The notes under the pieces are model-generated. The model worked only from the letters and a program-made list of their open reading frames with translations. It was not told the origin of the DNA and searched no databases. Source: Rhizophagus clarus (lineage: Eukaryota; Glomeromycota; Glomeromycetes; Glomerales; Glomeraceae). From it: a stretch of DNA of 64,000 nt. The stretch is from contig BLAL01000063.1 in NCBI GenBank assembly GCA_015698045.1, positions 62,001-126,000 of the forward strand, given 5' to 3'. The position numbers were made by a program, and so were the translations under genes. Positions 23,250 to 36,300 of this stretch are shown piece by piece (position 1 is the first letter of the stretch; the number at the start of each line of letters is the position of its first letter).

Positions 23250-24915
23250 AAAGGTGTTGTTATTTGACGACCCTATCGTCATGATGACCCTATCATGTGA
23301 TCATGTAAAATTTTTAATTGGCTATTTTTTTTAACTTAAAAAAATTTCAGTTAAAATTCCATAATATAATTTAATTATTTATATTCAAAATTTATTTAAC
23401 AGTTAAAAATTCCATAATATAACTTAATTATTTATATTCAAAAATTTGTTTAATAAGTTAAATTGTTCTTTAAAAGTTAACAGTTATTTATTTTTAACAT
23501 AATAGATAACTAGTAATATTTATGTAAGAAAAGTCTAACAATAATAATAGGAAAAAAACAGTAATAAGAATGATAGTGGAAATAATAATGAAAAATAAAA
23601 AAAAAACAATGGGAAATGGTAGAAGATGAGAAAATATGAGGGAGAAAAAGTAGAAAGGAAATAAACAAATAAACAAAAGAAAATTAAAGTGAAAAAAACA
23701 GGAAAAGAAAAAATAAAGAAAGGAGTATAAACAAAAGGGAAGAGAATAAAACCAGAAGAAGAAAATAAAAATAAAAGAAAAAGAACAAAATAAAAATAGA
23801 AGAGAATGAAAAAAAGGTGAAGAGGAACAAAAAAAGGTGAAAAAGAACAAAAAAAGGTGAAGAGGAACAAAAAAAGGTGAAGAGGAACAAAAAAAGAACA
23901 AAAAAAGGTGAAGAGGAACAAAAAAAGAATAAAAAAAGGTGAAGAGGAACAAAAAAAGAACAAAAAAAGGTGAAGAGGAACAAAAAAAGAACAAAAAAAG
24001 GTGAAGAGGAATAAAAAAAGGTGAAGAGGAACAAAAAAAGATAAAGAGGAATAAAAAAAGGTGAAGAGGAATAAAAATAAAGATAAACAGGATTAAAAAT
24101 AAAGATAAACAGGAATAAAAATAAAGATATTTTAGAGAAAACTAAAAATAAAGAGAAGAAAACGAAGATAAAAAGAAATAAAAGTGAAAAAAATAAAACA
24201 AAAATAAAAAAAATAAAATGAAGATAAAGAGAATAAATAAAGAAATAAAGAAAACCAAAGGCAGATAAATAAAAAAAAAGAGAAAGTGGATGAAAACAAA
24301 AAATAATAAAAAGAAAAACTAAAATCTAAAACTAATAAAGAAGAACAAATAAAGTTAGTAAAAACAAAATATAAAAAATAAATAAAAAAAAAAGAAAAAA
24401 GAAGTATATCCTATTAGTAAAACTGAAAGGCTAAAGATCTAAAAAAAAGAAATTGAAATAAGAAGAAAACTAAAAGCAAAAAAAGAAAGTATAAAAAACA
24501 AAATATAAAAAACTAATACAAAAATAAGATAAAAAATATAAAGAAATAACATACCTTTAACACAAAATCAGAAAACTTAAACCTAAAAGAAAAAGATAAA
24601 TTGGAAATAAATGAAGAAAAATAAAGAAAAAAGAACAAAAAAAACATACCTGTGAAACTAAAAAATCTTAAAAATCCTAAGATAAAAGAAATAAAAAAGA
24701 AATTAGAAATGGGAATAAGAAGGAAAAATATAAAGAAATAGAATAAAATAGTAAAAAATATATCTGGTTTTTGTTTTATTTAAAAGAAATTTAAAAGAAA
24801 AATGTCATGCTTAAAAAAAAGATTATCTATAAGTAAATAATTACATTGACCAGCCAATAAAATTTGTTTGTTCATGTGATTATGGTAAGGATCACTATGG
24901 TAACTAGAGTCACCA
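23250..24915. mobile_element. Diverged inverted-repeat element with purine-rich interior
   Basis: Left end (TTATTTGACGACCCTATCGT, then ATGATGACCCTATCATGTGA and TTTTAATTGGC) and the inverted right end (CAATAAAATT, TTCATGTGATTATGG, GGATCACTATGG) share the layout of the element at 45332-47609: two ACCC-type boxes, a TCACGTGA-like palindrome and AAATTTTATTGG. The interior is a purine-only minisatellite region. The resemblance suggests the same element family, far more decayed here; ends and target duplication are not resolved. Confidence 0.5.
23540..24780. repeat. Purine-rich (A/G) region with AGGTGAAGAGGAACAAAAA minisatellite
   Basis: Over 1.2 kb of the plus strand is almost pyrimidine-free. 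Between 23815 and 24065 the unit AGGTGAAGAGGAACAAAAA, often with an extra AAGAACAAAAA, repeats many times. Long frames on the minus strand here are Phe/Ser/Leu runs created by this bias, not genes. Confidence 0.9.
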
Positions 24916-26136
24916 ATTCTATTTTTCCTAATTATAATATTAAAAATATTTAAATAAATTAAAATTCAAATTTAAAAGTTATAAAAACTTTCATATCCGC
25001 TGATTTTCAGAATTAACAAAATTAGCCTAAATTAAGGAATTTGATGATAATTAGATAAAAATTAAGTTAAATAAGTTTCACAAAAAGGATCACTCTTGTG
25101 CTACATGATCATATGACACAAATATCGAGAAATTACTTCAATAAAAGTAGCGTTAAAAAATTTTTTTCTTTCGTAAACTTCATATTAAACTCCCCATCAA
25201 CTTCCACATCAAACTTTTCCACCAGTTTTTACATTATGTAAGTTGAGAATTTTGGCAAGTATATTAATAGTTATTTTACATTAAATATAACTTGGAGCTA
25301 TTTTTTTATTTTTTTTTCAATAGTTTATAAAAAAAAATTTATTTAGGCAGCAAAATTATTCAAAAATAATCTTTCAATAAATAAATAATTCTAAGATTAA
25401 TAACGATGTTTTAGTGAATTTAAATTATATATTGATTAGTTTATTTAGTTAAAATCTATTTCATATGCGCCAATTCTTAGAATTAGCTTAAATTAAGAAT
25501 TTTTAATAAAAAATTAGTAAACAGTGCAAAATACGATTGTGTTACACATTCATCTTATCAATCTTATGTAGAATAATCAGAAAATAAAAAAATTTTTTAC
25601 AACTCGTGCTTAAAAATTAAAGTAATAACGACTTTTTATAACCCATCAACTATTTTAAGAACCCATCACTTTTTACACCAGTTGCAAATAAAAGTTTTGT
25701 GAATACAATAGTAGTTATTTGCAGTTGTTAATGGTATTATTTATTCTCCAAAAGCTTTTTCATGATGTAAAATAATTAAATAAGGCAGTAAGAATAACCA
25801 GGTTTCATATGAATTTGCTATAATATTTAAAGAATTTTGAAAATAAAGAAATAACCAAAATTTTTACTATCTTTTATTAATTTTTAATTTTAAAAATTTT
25901 GTTTTTAAAATATGGAGACAAAGAATCTTCCTTTATAACATTTACTGACAATAATTTTAAAACTAACAATGATTTTAAAACTCATGCAGGCTCCTCTTAG
26001 GAAAATCACTTAACTGACATTGAAATCTCGTGATATTTAAATCCACCAGTATGAAAACTTTGACTTTTAGATAGATGATCGTTGTCACGAAGCCTTGCGA
26101 ATGCCATAATCTCCTTGACCATATACTCTTGACCTC
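24916..26136. other. AT-rich spacer with two relic modules
   Basis: No gene seen. Two segments (about 24985-25140 and 25440-25570) share a module (TTTCATATCCGCTGATTTTC, AGAATTAGC, TAAATTAAGGAATTT) with 37320-37450 inside the element nested in the CACTA transposon, so they look like relics of that element family. Confidence 0.5.
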
Positions 26137-26678
26137 AATTGTCCTTAATTCCAAAAGTCCAGTCATGCTTTTCATCCGGCAACACTACAAAAAAGAAGAA
26201 AAAAAAAATAATTAATTAATTAATTAATTAAAAAAAAACAATGAAAAAATTCACTCCAACCCTCCCTTACCTTAATTCCAATAGTCTGGTCATGCTTTTC
26301 ATCTGGCAACACTACAAAAAAGAAAAAAAAAAAAAAAATAGTTAATTAAATAAAAAAAAATTCGAAAAACACCACCCCAACCCTCCCTTACCTTAATTCC
26401 AATAGTCCGGTCGTGCTTTTCGTCTGGCAATACTACAAAAAAGAAAAAAGAAAAAAAAAATAATTAATTAAATAAAAAAAAACCCAAAAACACCACCCCA
26501 ACCCTCTCTTACCTTAATTCCAATAGTCCGGTCATGCTTTTCATCTGTCGAAACTATGAAAAGAAAAAAAAAAAAAATAATTAATTAATTAAATAAAAAA
26601 AAACTGAAAAACACCACCCTAACCCTCCCTTACCTTAATTCCAATAGTCCGGTCATGCTTTTCGTCTGACAACACTAC
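26137..26678. repeat. Tandem array of ~121-bp units, left part (younger copy)
   Basis: Five units at about 121-bp spacing (cores near 26148, 26268, 26389, 26510 and 26632) with core CCTTAATTCCAATAGTCCGG and spacer ACTACAAAAAAGAAAA-TTAATTAA. The last unit is broken in its ACTAC spacer by the CACTA transposon; the array resumes at 39035. Confidence 0.88.
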
Positions 26679-27180
26679 CACAGGTCGAATGAAAAAAAAT
26701 CGGATTTTGCTCTATTTAAAATAGCCTTGCCGACTTCAATATAGAATATGCCAAATTTTGCTTATTTTAGTATAGCCATATCTATTTTTGCCGATTTTTG
26801 TTAAATTCCGATTTTTCAGTCATAAATGCCGATTTTAGCGGCCGATTTTTACCTTTTTTTAAATAAATGCCGATATTTAAACCGGAGATATTATATTTAT
26901 TATATACTTTACCCTTTTCGTATAGTTCGAATAAAGGATTTTATCTTATTTAAAATTCCCTTGCCGACTTCAATAAGGCTTTGCCGATTATTTTACTAAT
27001 TTTTTGCCGATTTTTGTTAACTTCCGATTTTTCATCCAGAAATGCCGATTTTAGCGGCCGATTTTTACCTTTTTTTTAATTAAATGCCGATATTTAAACC
27101 GGAGATATTATATTTAGTGTAAACTTTACCGCTTTTGACACAGGTCGAATAAAGATTTTACTCTATTTAAAATAGCCTTT
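26679..27180. repeat. Left-end tandem duplications of the CACTA terminus
   Basis: The terminal sequence recurs inward: CACAGGTCGAATG at 26679, TATAGTTCGAATAAAGG near 26916 and CACAGGTCGAAT again at 27139-27150. Each is followed by a near-copy of a ~210-bp block (TTGCCGACTTCAATA, GCCGATTTTTGTTAA, GATTTTAGCGGCCGATTTTT, AAACCGGAGATATTATATTT). Confidence 0.85.
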
Positions 27181-27740
27181 GCCGATATTTAAATTGTAAT
27201 ATTTCGTAATTTTACATCATAGGATTTTGAAATTATTTATTATACTAATAAATATAAGATACTATTCTAAATATTCTACTTGTTTTGTACATTGAATTCC
27301 CAGTTGGTTCGATTTCACAAACAATAACTGAAGTATTCATAAGGTTGAACAGTGATAATCGAAACTGATGAGATCGCATTGATAAGGCCTATTCCTAAAA
27401 AGTTAATTAATCACATTTAATTAAACGCTATTTAATTGTACTATTTTTTTTTTTTTCAAAAAAAAACTTTCTTTCTGAAAGAAGAGTCTGCCTCCTATAC
27501 CGTTTGCCGTCGTGCATAGTGTGTTATAGGAAAGGTGGGCTAGGTGGCCACCTAAAGTTTGTAAATAACTCTGGTACCAAAGTTGATGATCTATTTACTA
27601 TACATAGACCTCTCGCTTTGAATTTTGGTTATGATAATTCCGCCTCCTCTGTCGCATTATTCGTCGAAGTCTAAATAGATATCATTATGACTTATGAGTA
27701 AAATATTTACAATAATAATGTAAATTCTTTAATCATAGTT

Positions 27741-27995
27741 AAAATAGGCATGATGGGATAACTCATATATCATGAGCTCTGTCTGTGCGAAGTGCCGTTT
27801 TATTTATAATCAAAGTAGACTTAAGTCGTAAGTAACTTTGATTATCATTGATTAGGAAAGTACATGCAACGAAAATCCTTTATCAAGGGGTAAAATAGGC
27901 ATGATGGGATAACTCATATATCATGAGCTCTGTCTGTGCGAAGTGCCGTTTTATTTATAATCAAAGTAGGCTTAAGTCGTAAGTAACTTGATTAT
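27741..27995. repeat. 105-bp direct repeat pair in CACTA left arm
   Basis: 27741-27845 and 27892-27995 are almost identical (one substitution, one single-base gap), beginning AAAATAGGCATGATGGGATA. Their near identity points to a recent duplication. Nearby, two copies of GATTTGCAATACA-CTTTGCCGGC lie at about 28092 and 28279. Confidence 0.88.
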
Positions 27996-28497
27996 AACAA
28001 TGATGATTATTGGAGAATTAAGTTGCAACATTTTTAAACATTTTTGAATAAGTGCCGTATTAATTTAATGTAATTGTTACCCTTTTCAAATAAGAAGGGC
28101 CGATTTGCAATACAGCTTTGCCGGCCTTAAATGTATTTATATAGCCAGAATAATTGTTTTATACTTTATGTGATATTTAATTAAAATAAAATAAACCTTT
28201 GATATCTAAAAATTATTACATGATTAGAGTTATTAATCACAAAGTATGGTGCTTGTATCGTAATGCCGTAATAAAAGACCGATTTGCAATACAACTTTGC
28301 CGGCTCAAAATAAGATCTCTTGTTATCTGAATTATCTGATTTTTCACGCGGTTAGAATTAATTACGGTATATGTAACCTTTATCGTTATTCTTGTGCCAA
28401 AAAAAAATGATTGTTATAATTTAATCAAATACAAATGCTATAATTGAATTCGCCATTCCGATTTTACATATAATTCATTTTATATTATATAAAGTTT

Positions 28498-31400
28498 TTA
28501 AAACGAAATTTTTTTATTTAAAGGAATCACAGCCATATATTCTTTTGTTTTTCTCGTCCCAGTATCAAAATTACATTTAATGAATTTTCCTATTATATGA
28601 TGTATGGGTATAATACTGTCTCTTCTTATATCATAAAACTCATTTGTCCATAATTCCATATTACATGATTTTATGTCGTTATCTACTTGGCAATAATATC
28701 TTGTACTATGATCTTGAACCGGTTTGTACCATTTGACTAACGCTAATGAATGGGTTAATGATCGTGAACTATTTAAATGAATAGTATGCTCAAAATAAAA
28801 TTGTACTTGACCGGGATAAACATCGATCGATCCATCATAATGTACAAATCGAGCTAATATATATGAGGATTTTTCGTGACGAGCAGCCTGAACAGAACCA
28901 TATATGTCCGCCCCAATTCTTATTCTCCCATATTGTATAATTCTAGGGTTTACGACAGTACCGTTATTTGAACCTATTATAGAGTAGATGGAGATGAAAC
29001 AATAATCATTATACAAACTATTATAAAATTCTACCAGTAGGTCCAAAATTTGGTTTGGAAGGGTAGTTTCTTTGCGCGGTTTCATTAGCAACCCAGGAAA
29101 ACATTCCGTTCCGTAAGCTGAATCTTCCTCAATAAGAGATAGTCTTATAAAATTTTGATACTCATCGCTCGCAAAATCATCAAGTGCAGCCAAGCTGCCA
29201 ACAGATTTTCTTGGTTCTATTATCTCCAAGGAGGAAAATAAGTGATCGTTGTCACAATTTGAGAGGAAGTATTGAAGGATTGTATTTTCGGACATAATTC
29301 TTAGTAGTTCAGGTTCAATATTACGTTTACTATTATTATAAGAACCTACAATTTTTAAAAATAATTAATAACATTGCGATTTTCAAATCGGAAAAATTAA
29401 ATCACGTACCTAAAATTCCGTTCATCCGTTCAAAGCTATAACACCAGAATGAGGACAAAGGACCATAGTCTAATGCGCATTCACAGATATGGAGACAGAG
29501 ATGCAGATTAGGACTTATTTTTTCTTGACCATATTTTTGTTCAATTAATTTGTTCATCTCTATCAGTCTTGTAAACGCTTCATTTAACATATTTTTTTGT
29601 AGCTCTCAGTTTGTTAAGATCTTGCAAGCGCGCACGAAATATGCAAGAATTTTTCGGTCGATGTATCCAAGGAAACTCCATGTGATAGGTATTGCAAAAA
29701 TTAACATGAAGGTTTTCCACATGTCCGCCGTGAAACTTGAGAATCCTTCACCGGTAGTTATTCTGACAGGGCGGCGTCCAAGGTCACTTGGGAACTTTAT
29801 CATGTCAGCTCTCTCTTGCATAATTTTGAGCTTTTCGTTATTTAATATACCTTCGCCTATCCAGAGTTTCGTTACGATCCATTTCGCAACACCGAGAAAA
29901 AGGCAATGCATAGGATCAACCACGCAAAAGCGAACAGGATTAAAATAAAGCAAGCGGTATATCTCCGACCAGCGAACATGATGTTCAGAGACATGGGCTC
30001 TTCGTGCTTCTTCAGTTGCACATTGTTTCCACTCACTTGCTTTTTCTCTTATTTCATTAATATCTCGCTCAACAAACCAGTCGTCTAAATCTGCAAACCC
30101 CCCAAAATTTGGTTGATTGTTTATAAAATTTGCCGATTTGTAACATCGGTAGCATGCAATACGAGCCGAGATGAAACCACATAATTTCCGAGACGCAGGG
30201 ACGTCGCTAGAACAGCCAATGATTGCACCACGGACAAATCGACCATTGTTGTGTTCGTTTGTTTTTATAAAATAGCCATTCCACAAACGATTTAACTGGT
30301 TAACGATCGGATACAAATAATTGTTAATTTCATGTTGGCTTGGTTCTTTCGGACCAGGCATTACTGCTAGTGTGAGAATATTGTGTGGCTTGAAGCGTTC
30401 ATTACGTGGCAAATTACAAAAAATGGCATAAATCACACCAACAAAATATTGTGAATTTACGAATGGCTGGAACCAATCCATATTTAACATTAATCCGATA
30501 TGAGTATCAGCAAATTCTTTTGTAAAAAACAGCGCACCATCATCATCTGTAAAACTTTTCCAGACCCTACCATCATAGATATCGAATAAAGCTTCAGTTC
30601 CGTTTTTCCTTTCTGACCACTTCCGACATGACATTTCAAAATTTTTGCGATTAAAAAAAAGGGTCAATTGTTGCTTAATATTTATTAACGGGAATGTCAT
30701 TATCGGACGGAAAATGGGATTATTACTACTATTATTACTATCTATTTTCGTTAATAGAGGGTTATTGCATTGTTGTTGAAATCGTTCTATTCTGTGATTT
30801 GGATAGTTTACAAAACTGCAAGTTGGTATTTCAGTATTGTCTAATAATTCTTTTATATCATACAATTTGTGACATCTGTCACAGGCTGCATATTTAATTA
30901 TCGTTGTGGATATCCCCAACACCTTTTTAGCCATATATAAAGAGGAAGGAAAAGATGAAAATTTATTTTCATCTATTGTCAAAAGAAAAAATCTTAAGAA
31001 CTTGAACAAAAAATCTATAGCTACATTGGAAAGTTTAAATCGTTGTTGATATTGTAATATCCACAAAATAGTCCAAGTATAATTATCATTAATGTTAATG
31101 TTAGGAAGAATTGGTTCGCCGTCATCGAAATCTGTTGATGCAAAATTGACTTCCTCATCGTCATCATCTTCATAATCATCGGAATAATTAGAATCGCTAT
31201 CTTCAGTATCTCCATTTTTATCGTCATCATCTTCAGAATCCCCGTCTTGATCATTCTCGTTTCTTACATTATCCAATAATAAATTTTCAAGAACAAGATC
31301 GGATATTTTTCCTTTCTTTATCGTTCGATGTTTTGCCGATTCATGTATAGGTGTCTTCTTTGTTAAAAAGAAATAGTTTCTTGTGAGTAATGGTTCAATA

Positions 31401-31711
31401 TCTTCGGACAATGGTTCAATATCTTCGGACAATTGTTCAATATCTTCGGATAATTGTTCAGTTATATCAGGTGATGTATCATTTATCCCTTGTATTGGGT
31501 CGCATTCCATTACATCTTCATTAACAGCATCAGATGATATAACATTTGAAGAACCTTCTTGATAATTGTTATCAAAATTATTATTCGCATTAGATTTTAA
31601 TTTATATTTTAACTCATGTTTCAGTTTAGTCCTTGGATCAACCAATTTACCGTTACATTCTTTACAGAAACAATGCACTTTGGTTTTGGTTCTTGTATCT
31701 AGAGATTCCGA

Positions 31712-31714
<3 letters not shown>
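28498..31714 (-). pseudogene. CACTA tnp2-type transposase, one in-frame TGA
   Basis: Exon 1 is 31714-29410 and exon 2 is 29345-28498, joined over a 64-nt intron (GTACGT...TTGTAG) that restores a continuous frame of 1050 codons. N-terminus: Cys/His cluster (C15, C17, C20, H33), nine-residue QLSEDIEPL-type repeats (about 87-110) and an acidic region (154-200). The tnp2 core has FDIYDGRVWKSF (377-388), LMLNMDWFQPF (408-418), PGPKEP (453-458), CSSDVPASRKLCGF (501-514) and VVDPMHCLFLGVAKW (598-612). D413, D504 and D600 are candidate catalytic acids by inference. The DUF4218-like part continues with YGPLSSFWCYSFERMNGILG before the intron. Codon 703 is TGA (29608-29606); reading continues in frame with ELQKN. 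A CGA to TGA change would explain it. The start ATG follows a run of about 30 A on the coding strand. Confidence 0.9.
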
Positions 31715-31749
<35 letters not shown>

Positions 31750-33312
31750 GAATTGCAAATCAATCTAATTGGTTCAGCAATCCCGATTCTTGGTCCATTT
31801 TTGTCAAGGCACAGCTTGGTAATTAAGCTATTTTGATAATAACACATGACAATGATGTCAAGACCAATGTATTTTATCAAATACTAAAATATAATTTTAT
31901 TTTTGCTAATTCTCTAATTAAATTTGGTATTAAGGGGTATAATTATACTAGAAAATTTTTTCAAATTCAATTAATCCGATTCTTGAAACATGTCAATCGA
32001 CTTACTAATAAATCTCATATATCATCACGAATTCGAAAGATCCAAATAATTTAAGTAGAAATGTAGCAATTTCCTATTCACAGATCAAAATGCGAGAGTT
32101 ATAAAAAAAGTGTCTTAGTTGTTCGCAACTGCAACAACATCAAAATTTAACACTTGGCCTATTCTTTCGAATATATCAAAAATTAGGAAAAACTATATTT
32201 CATTTTTTTTTATATATTTTCTTTCAAGTCGTCAATTTCTAGTACATCAGTATCATTTAAAGCTGTTAACGAGATATCAAATATTTATTATTTTATCTTT
32301 TATTGAGTCGCTTACAATAATACGTTGAGTTATAGCATATATACGTTTATTCTAACAATCAGTCATGGTTAAAATTACTTGTTAATTAATAGAATTGTTT
32401 TAATAAATCTTTAATTCTTCTTTTGCCCTTGGCAGTTGGCACAGACGTACAGTTTGTTAATACCACGTGACTAGATAGTGCATAAATGTCACCCGACGTG
32501 ATTGGCAGGAGCTATAAAGTTTGTTTGCGTTTACCGCGTTTACCATGCACGTTCTACAAATCGGTGATTTCCAATTTGTTTACGTTTACTATAAATTTGC
32601 TCGTGAGTATGGTACATTTGCGTACGTTTACCACGCTTTCTTTCTTTTTTCTCCACGTTTTAGTACGATGCAACAAATTTTCTTTGTTGCCTTTCGTTTT
32701 TTTCGTTAATGGTTGACGATATTTTTCGCCTTATTTTTCGCCTTATTTTCGTCGGCTTAACAAAGTAAGCATATTTCTTTTCGCCAATTATATTTCCTGT
32801 CGGAAAAACCAGCTTCCGTAAGTATAACTTTATCAAGCTTCAAATGTGTTATTACTAATTTGGACATGTTATTTATGATAATGATATAATATTTAGTTTA
32901 TTAATATATTTTAATTAATTCATTGATATACTTTATTGATATATTTTAATTAATTTATTGATATTTTTAATTATTAATTGTTTACTGATATATTTTAATT
33001 AATTTATTGATATATTCTATTAATTGATAACGCTATAATATTTAGTTTATTGATATATTTTAATTAATTGATAGCGATATAATATCTAGTTTACTGATAT
33101 ATTTAAATATTGATTGATTTATCTTAATTTAATTAATGTAGTTTACTGATTATTTTAAATAATACATTTTAATTAATTGAAAGCGATATAATATCAAGTT
33201 TATTTAATTTATTGATTTATTTTAATTAATATTGATAGCGATATATTTTATTAAATGATAACGAGTCTTATTAATTTAATCTATCTTTTATTTTAATCAG
33301 ACGATAACGAAA
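31715..33312. promoter_or_regulatory. Divergent promoter region between the two CACTA genes
   Basis: A 1.6-kb region separates the transposase start from the accessory-gene start. It holds the ~30-nt T-run (A-run for the transposase leader) and a cluster of GTTTAC motifs at about 32524-32640 (GCGTTTACCGCGTTTACC, TGTTTACGTTTAC, GTACGTTTACC). From about 32876 to 33260 lies a degenerate AT minisatellite (TTTATTGATATATTTTAATT with GATAACGATATAATA variants). A shared bidirectional control region is inferred from the layout. Confidence 0.55.
32876..33260. repeat. AT minisatellite, TTATTGATATATTTTAATTAA units
   Basis: Irregular tandem copies of TTTATTGATATATTTTAATT alternate with TGATAGCGATATAATATTTAG. 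Period varies between about 30 and 60 bp. Confidence 0.7.
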
Positions 33313-36300
33313 ATGGTTCAGAAGACGTAAGTAACGGTTATATATAGAGCCTTTGTTTCTTGTTTAATCTTTAAATTATCAAATTATCAAATATCATAAT
33401 GAGAAAATTCAAACCTTTAAATTTAATTCCTATTTCTCATGATGGCTCTCATCCTCATATTAGATCTCAACGAAATGAATCTAGTTCCCGTTCCCAATCT
33501 CATCAATCTCGGCATCAAACTCATATTAATCGATCTCGTAGTCGCTCAAAATCTCGCTCAACGACTCGTCAACCTCGATCTCGCCCATCTCGATCCAAAT
33601 CTCGTTATTATCATTCCGAATCCCAACGATCGCGTTCCCATCGCTCTCGCTCCCCTCATCATTCCCAACGATCACGTTCCCATCACTCTCGCTCCCCTCA
33701 TCGTTCCCATCATTCTCATTCTCATCAACGTCGATCTCGCTCCCCTCATCGTTCCCATCATTCTCGTTCCCATCAACATCGATCTCGATCTCGCTCTCAT
33801 TCCCCTCATCGACATCAATCACGCTCTTAATCTCAACATAATCGAAACTATCAAAATGTCTCTAGAGGGAGATCAATTACAAAAAGTAATATTGTTTTAT
33901 ATTAGTGCTAATTAAATTTCATTTTACTTATACTATACCAATTTAACGTTATTGTTATAGGATCTTTAACCGATCTATTTTTAACAATTCCTTCTTCTTC
34001 ACCTCCAGCAAGCGGTAGTATTTCTTTCACGTTTCTTTACTTACTTGCACGTAAAATTTTTTATACTAAATGATTTATATTAAATACTGATTTATAATAG
34101 GTGCTAACAACAGAGAAGTCAGCGAATTAAGAAGCATGATTTCAAATCTTACCAAACGTGTGGAAGTGCTAACGGAAGAAAGAACGAGTGAAGGACCAAG
34201 AAATAGAAGCCTATCCCCAGTTCTGTCCAGAGAGAATCGGCGTGCCCTTCCTCCAATAACTGATAAAAATTTCAAAAAAACCGTTCATGTAAATATATCT
34301 TTATTTTATTAAATATTTCTCTTTTGTATTTAGGGCTCCGATCGGTTCGGTTCGGTTCGGTTTTTGCAAAAACTGATACCGAACCGAATTAATCAGTATC
34401 GGTATTAATGATTACTGAAACCGATCGGTAATTACCGAAAACCGAACCGATTTACCGAACGAGTTTAGTAAAAAAACGTTTTGCAACATTTAACAAAAAA
34501 AAAGTTGCGAAACGATTTTTTCTTATCAAATCATCCATAAAAAAACGTTTCGCAACGTTTTTTATTAAAGTGACAAAAAAAATGTTGCGAGACGTTTTTT
34601 TTATATTAAATCGTTTTATAAAAACGTTTCGCAACGTTTTTAAATAAAAAGGAAAATAACGTTGCGAAATGTTGTTTTCTATATTAAATTTCCGATGTAA
34701 AAAACGTTTTGCAACGTTTTTTACAAGTTTCGCAAAAATAACGTTGTGAAACGTTATTTTTTTTATATCAAACGTTTATGTAAAAAACGTTTCACAACGT
34801 TTTTTACAATGTTCGCAAAAATAACGTTGCGAATCGTTATTTTTCATAATAAATTGTTTATGTAAAAAACGTTTCGCAACGTTTTTTACAAGTTCTGCAA
34901 AAATAACGTTGCAAAACGTTATTTTTTTTATCAAATCGTTTATGTAAAAAACGTTTCGCAACGTTTTTTACAAGTTTCGCAAAAATAACGTTGCGAAACG
35001 TTATTTTTTATCAAATCGTTTATGTAAAAAACGTTTCGCAACATTTTTTACAAGTTCTGCAAAAATAACGTTGCGAAACGTTATTTTTTATATCAAATGT
35101 TTATGTAAAAAACGTTTCGCAACGTTTTTTTTTAACTACATTATTTACGTTTTTCTTATAAAAAAAAACGTTTTTATTATCGGTAAATCGGTTCGGTAAA
35201 TCGCAAAACCGATACCGAAACCGAAAGTTTCGGTTCGATAAATCATAAAACTGAAACCGCTCCGATACCGAAACCGATCGGAGCCCTATTTGTATTGATC
35301 GTTAAAAAATGAGTGTTATATTAAATAGGATGAGGTAATCCATATTATAAACAACCTCGATTCATCGATTCTTTTCGACACGTCAAAGACATTTAGTAAA
35401 CAAAAAAAGTCGATAAATAAGAAGCTTCTACCAGCCGTCAAAGCAGCGATGCCTCCTTCATTAGAGGTATACGATACAGAACTTTTAAAAGTAATAAAAC
35501 AGCTACACAAATCACGGCGGGAGATTTGGAAATTAAAAAAGGAGGGTAAGATAGATGAACACAATAAACGGCAACACATGACGTCGAGGAGAGATCAGGT
35601 GTGAAATTCATTATTTAAAATGACAATGTATATAATCTATTAATTATTTTAATTTACTCTTTAATAGAAAATGACAAGAAGACGCAAAGGTCTCTAACAC
35701 ATGATCTTCACGCAAGACAGCATTCTAGATGATTGTTGTCCTGAAAATATGACTAGGGAAGTATTTATTAAAGATTGCGAAAAGGCAGTAAATACCGCAG
35801 AAGTCCATTCGGATGAATGGTCTACTGAAGACGAAGTTCTGGCAAATGAAGAGCGTAACGATAACATAAGATCAGGAAGGTTGATAAGTACAAATTCTGT
35901 AATTAAGATTCACAATAAGGAGTGGAGGTCTTCTAGAGTACGTAAAGTTGCGAAAGTTTAAAACATAGGCGTTTATGCTAATAAGTTATAAATTTATCAT
36001 TAGGTTAAAAGAATCTTATTTCGAGCGGACGAGATCGGAGTAAGCATCAAAACCGGGTTAAGTCGCAAACGTTACCGTCTAGACGATATCGATAAAAAAA
36101 GCAGACCAACACAAGACATGGCTAATTGGTGGATATCATCAAGGTGGATTGAACCAGAATCTGATGATGATGATGATGATGAGGATAACGACGGTGATAA
36201 TAACGATGATGATAATAATGGTAATGATGATAATAACGATGATGACAATAATGGTAATGGTGATAATAACGATGATGGCAATAATGGTAATGCTGATAAA

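Noticed and set aside
23494..24034. Overlapping minus-strand frames of 116-166 codons
   Set aside because: They translate to Phe/Ser/Leu runs and follow directly from the purine-only plus strand; several frames are open at once, with no domain.
27300..27320. GGTTCGATTTC resembling a tRNA B box
   Set aside because: No matching A box or cloverleaf upstream; lies in the CACTA arm.
29550..30088. Plus-strand frames of 60-132 codons
   Set aside because: Antisense to the conserved transposase exon.
33439..33915. Alternative-frame proteins over the RS region (plus and minus)
   Set aside because: Shadows of the Arg/Ser codon repeat; the RS frame fits the splice sites and the other frames do not.
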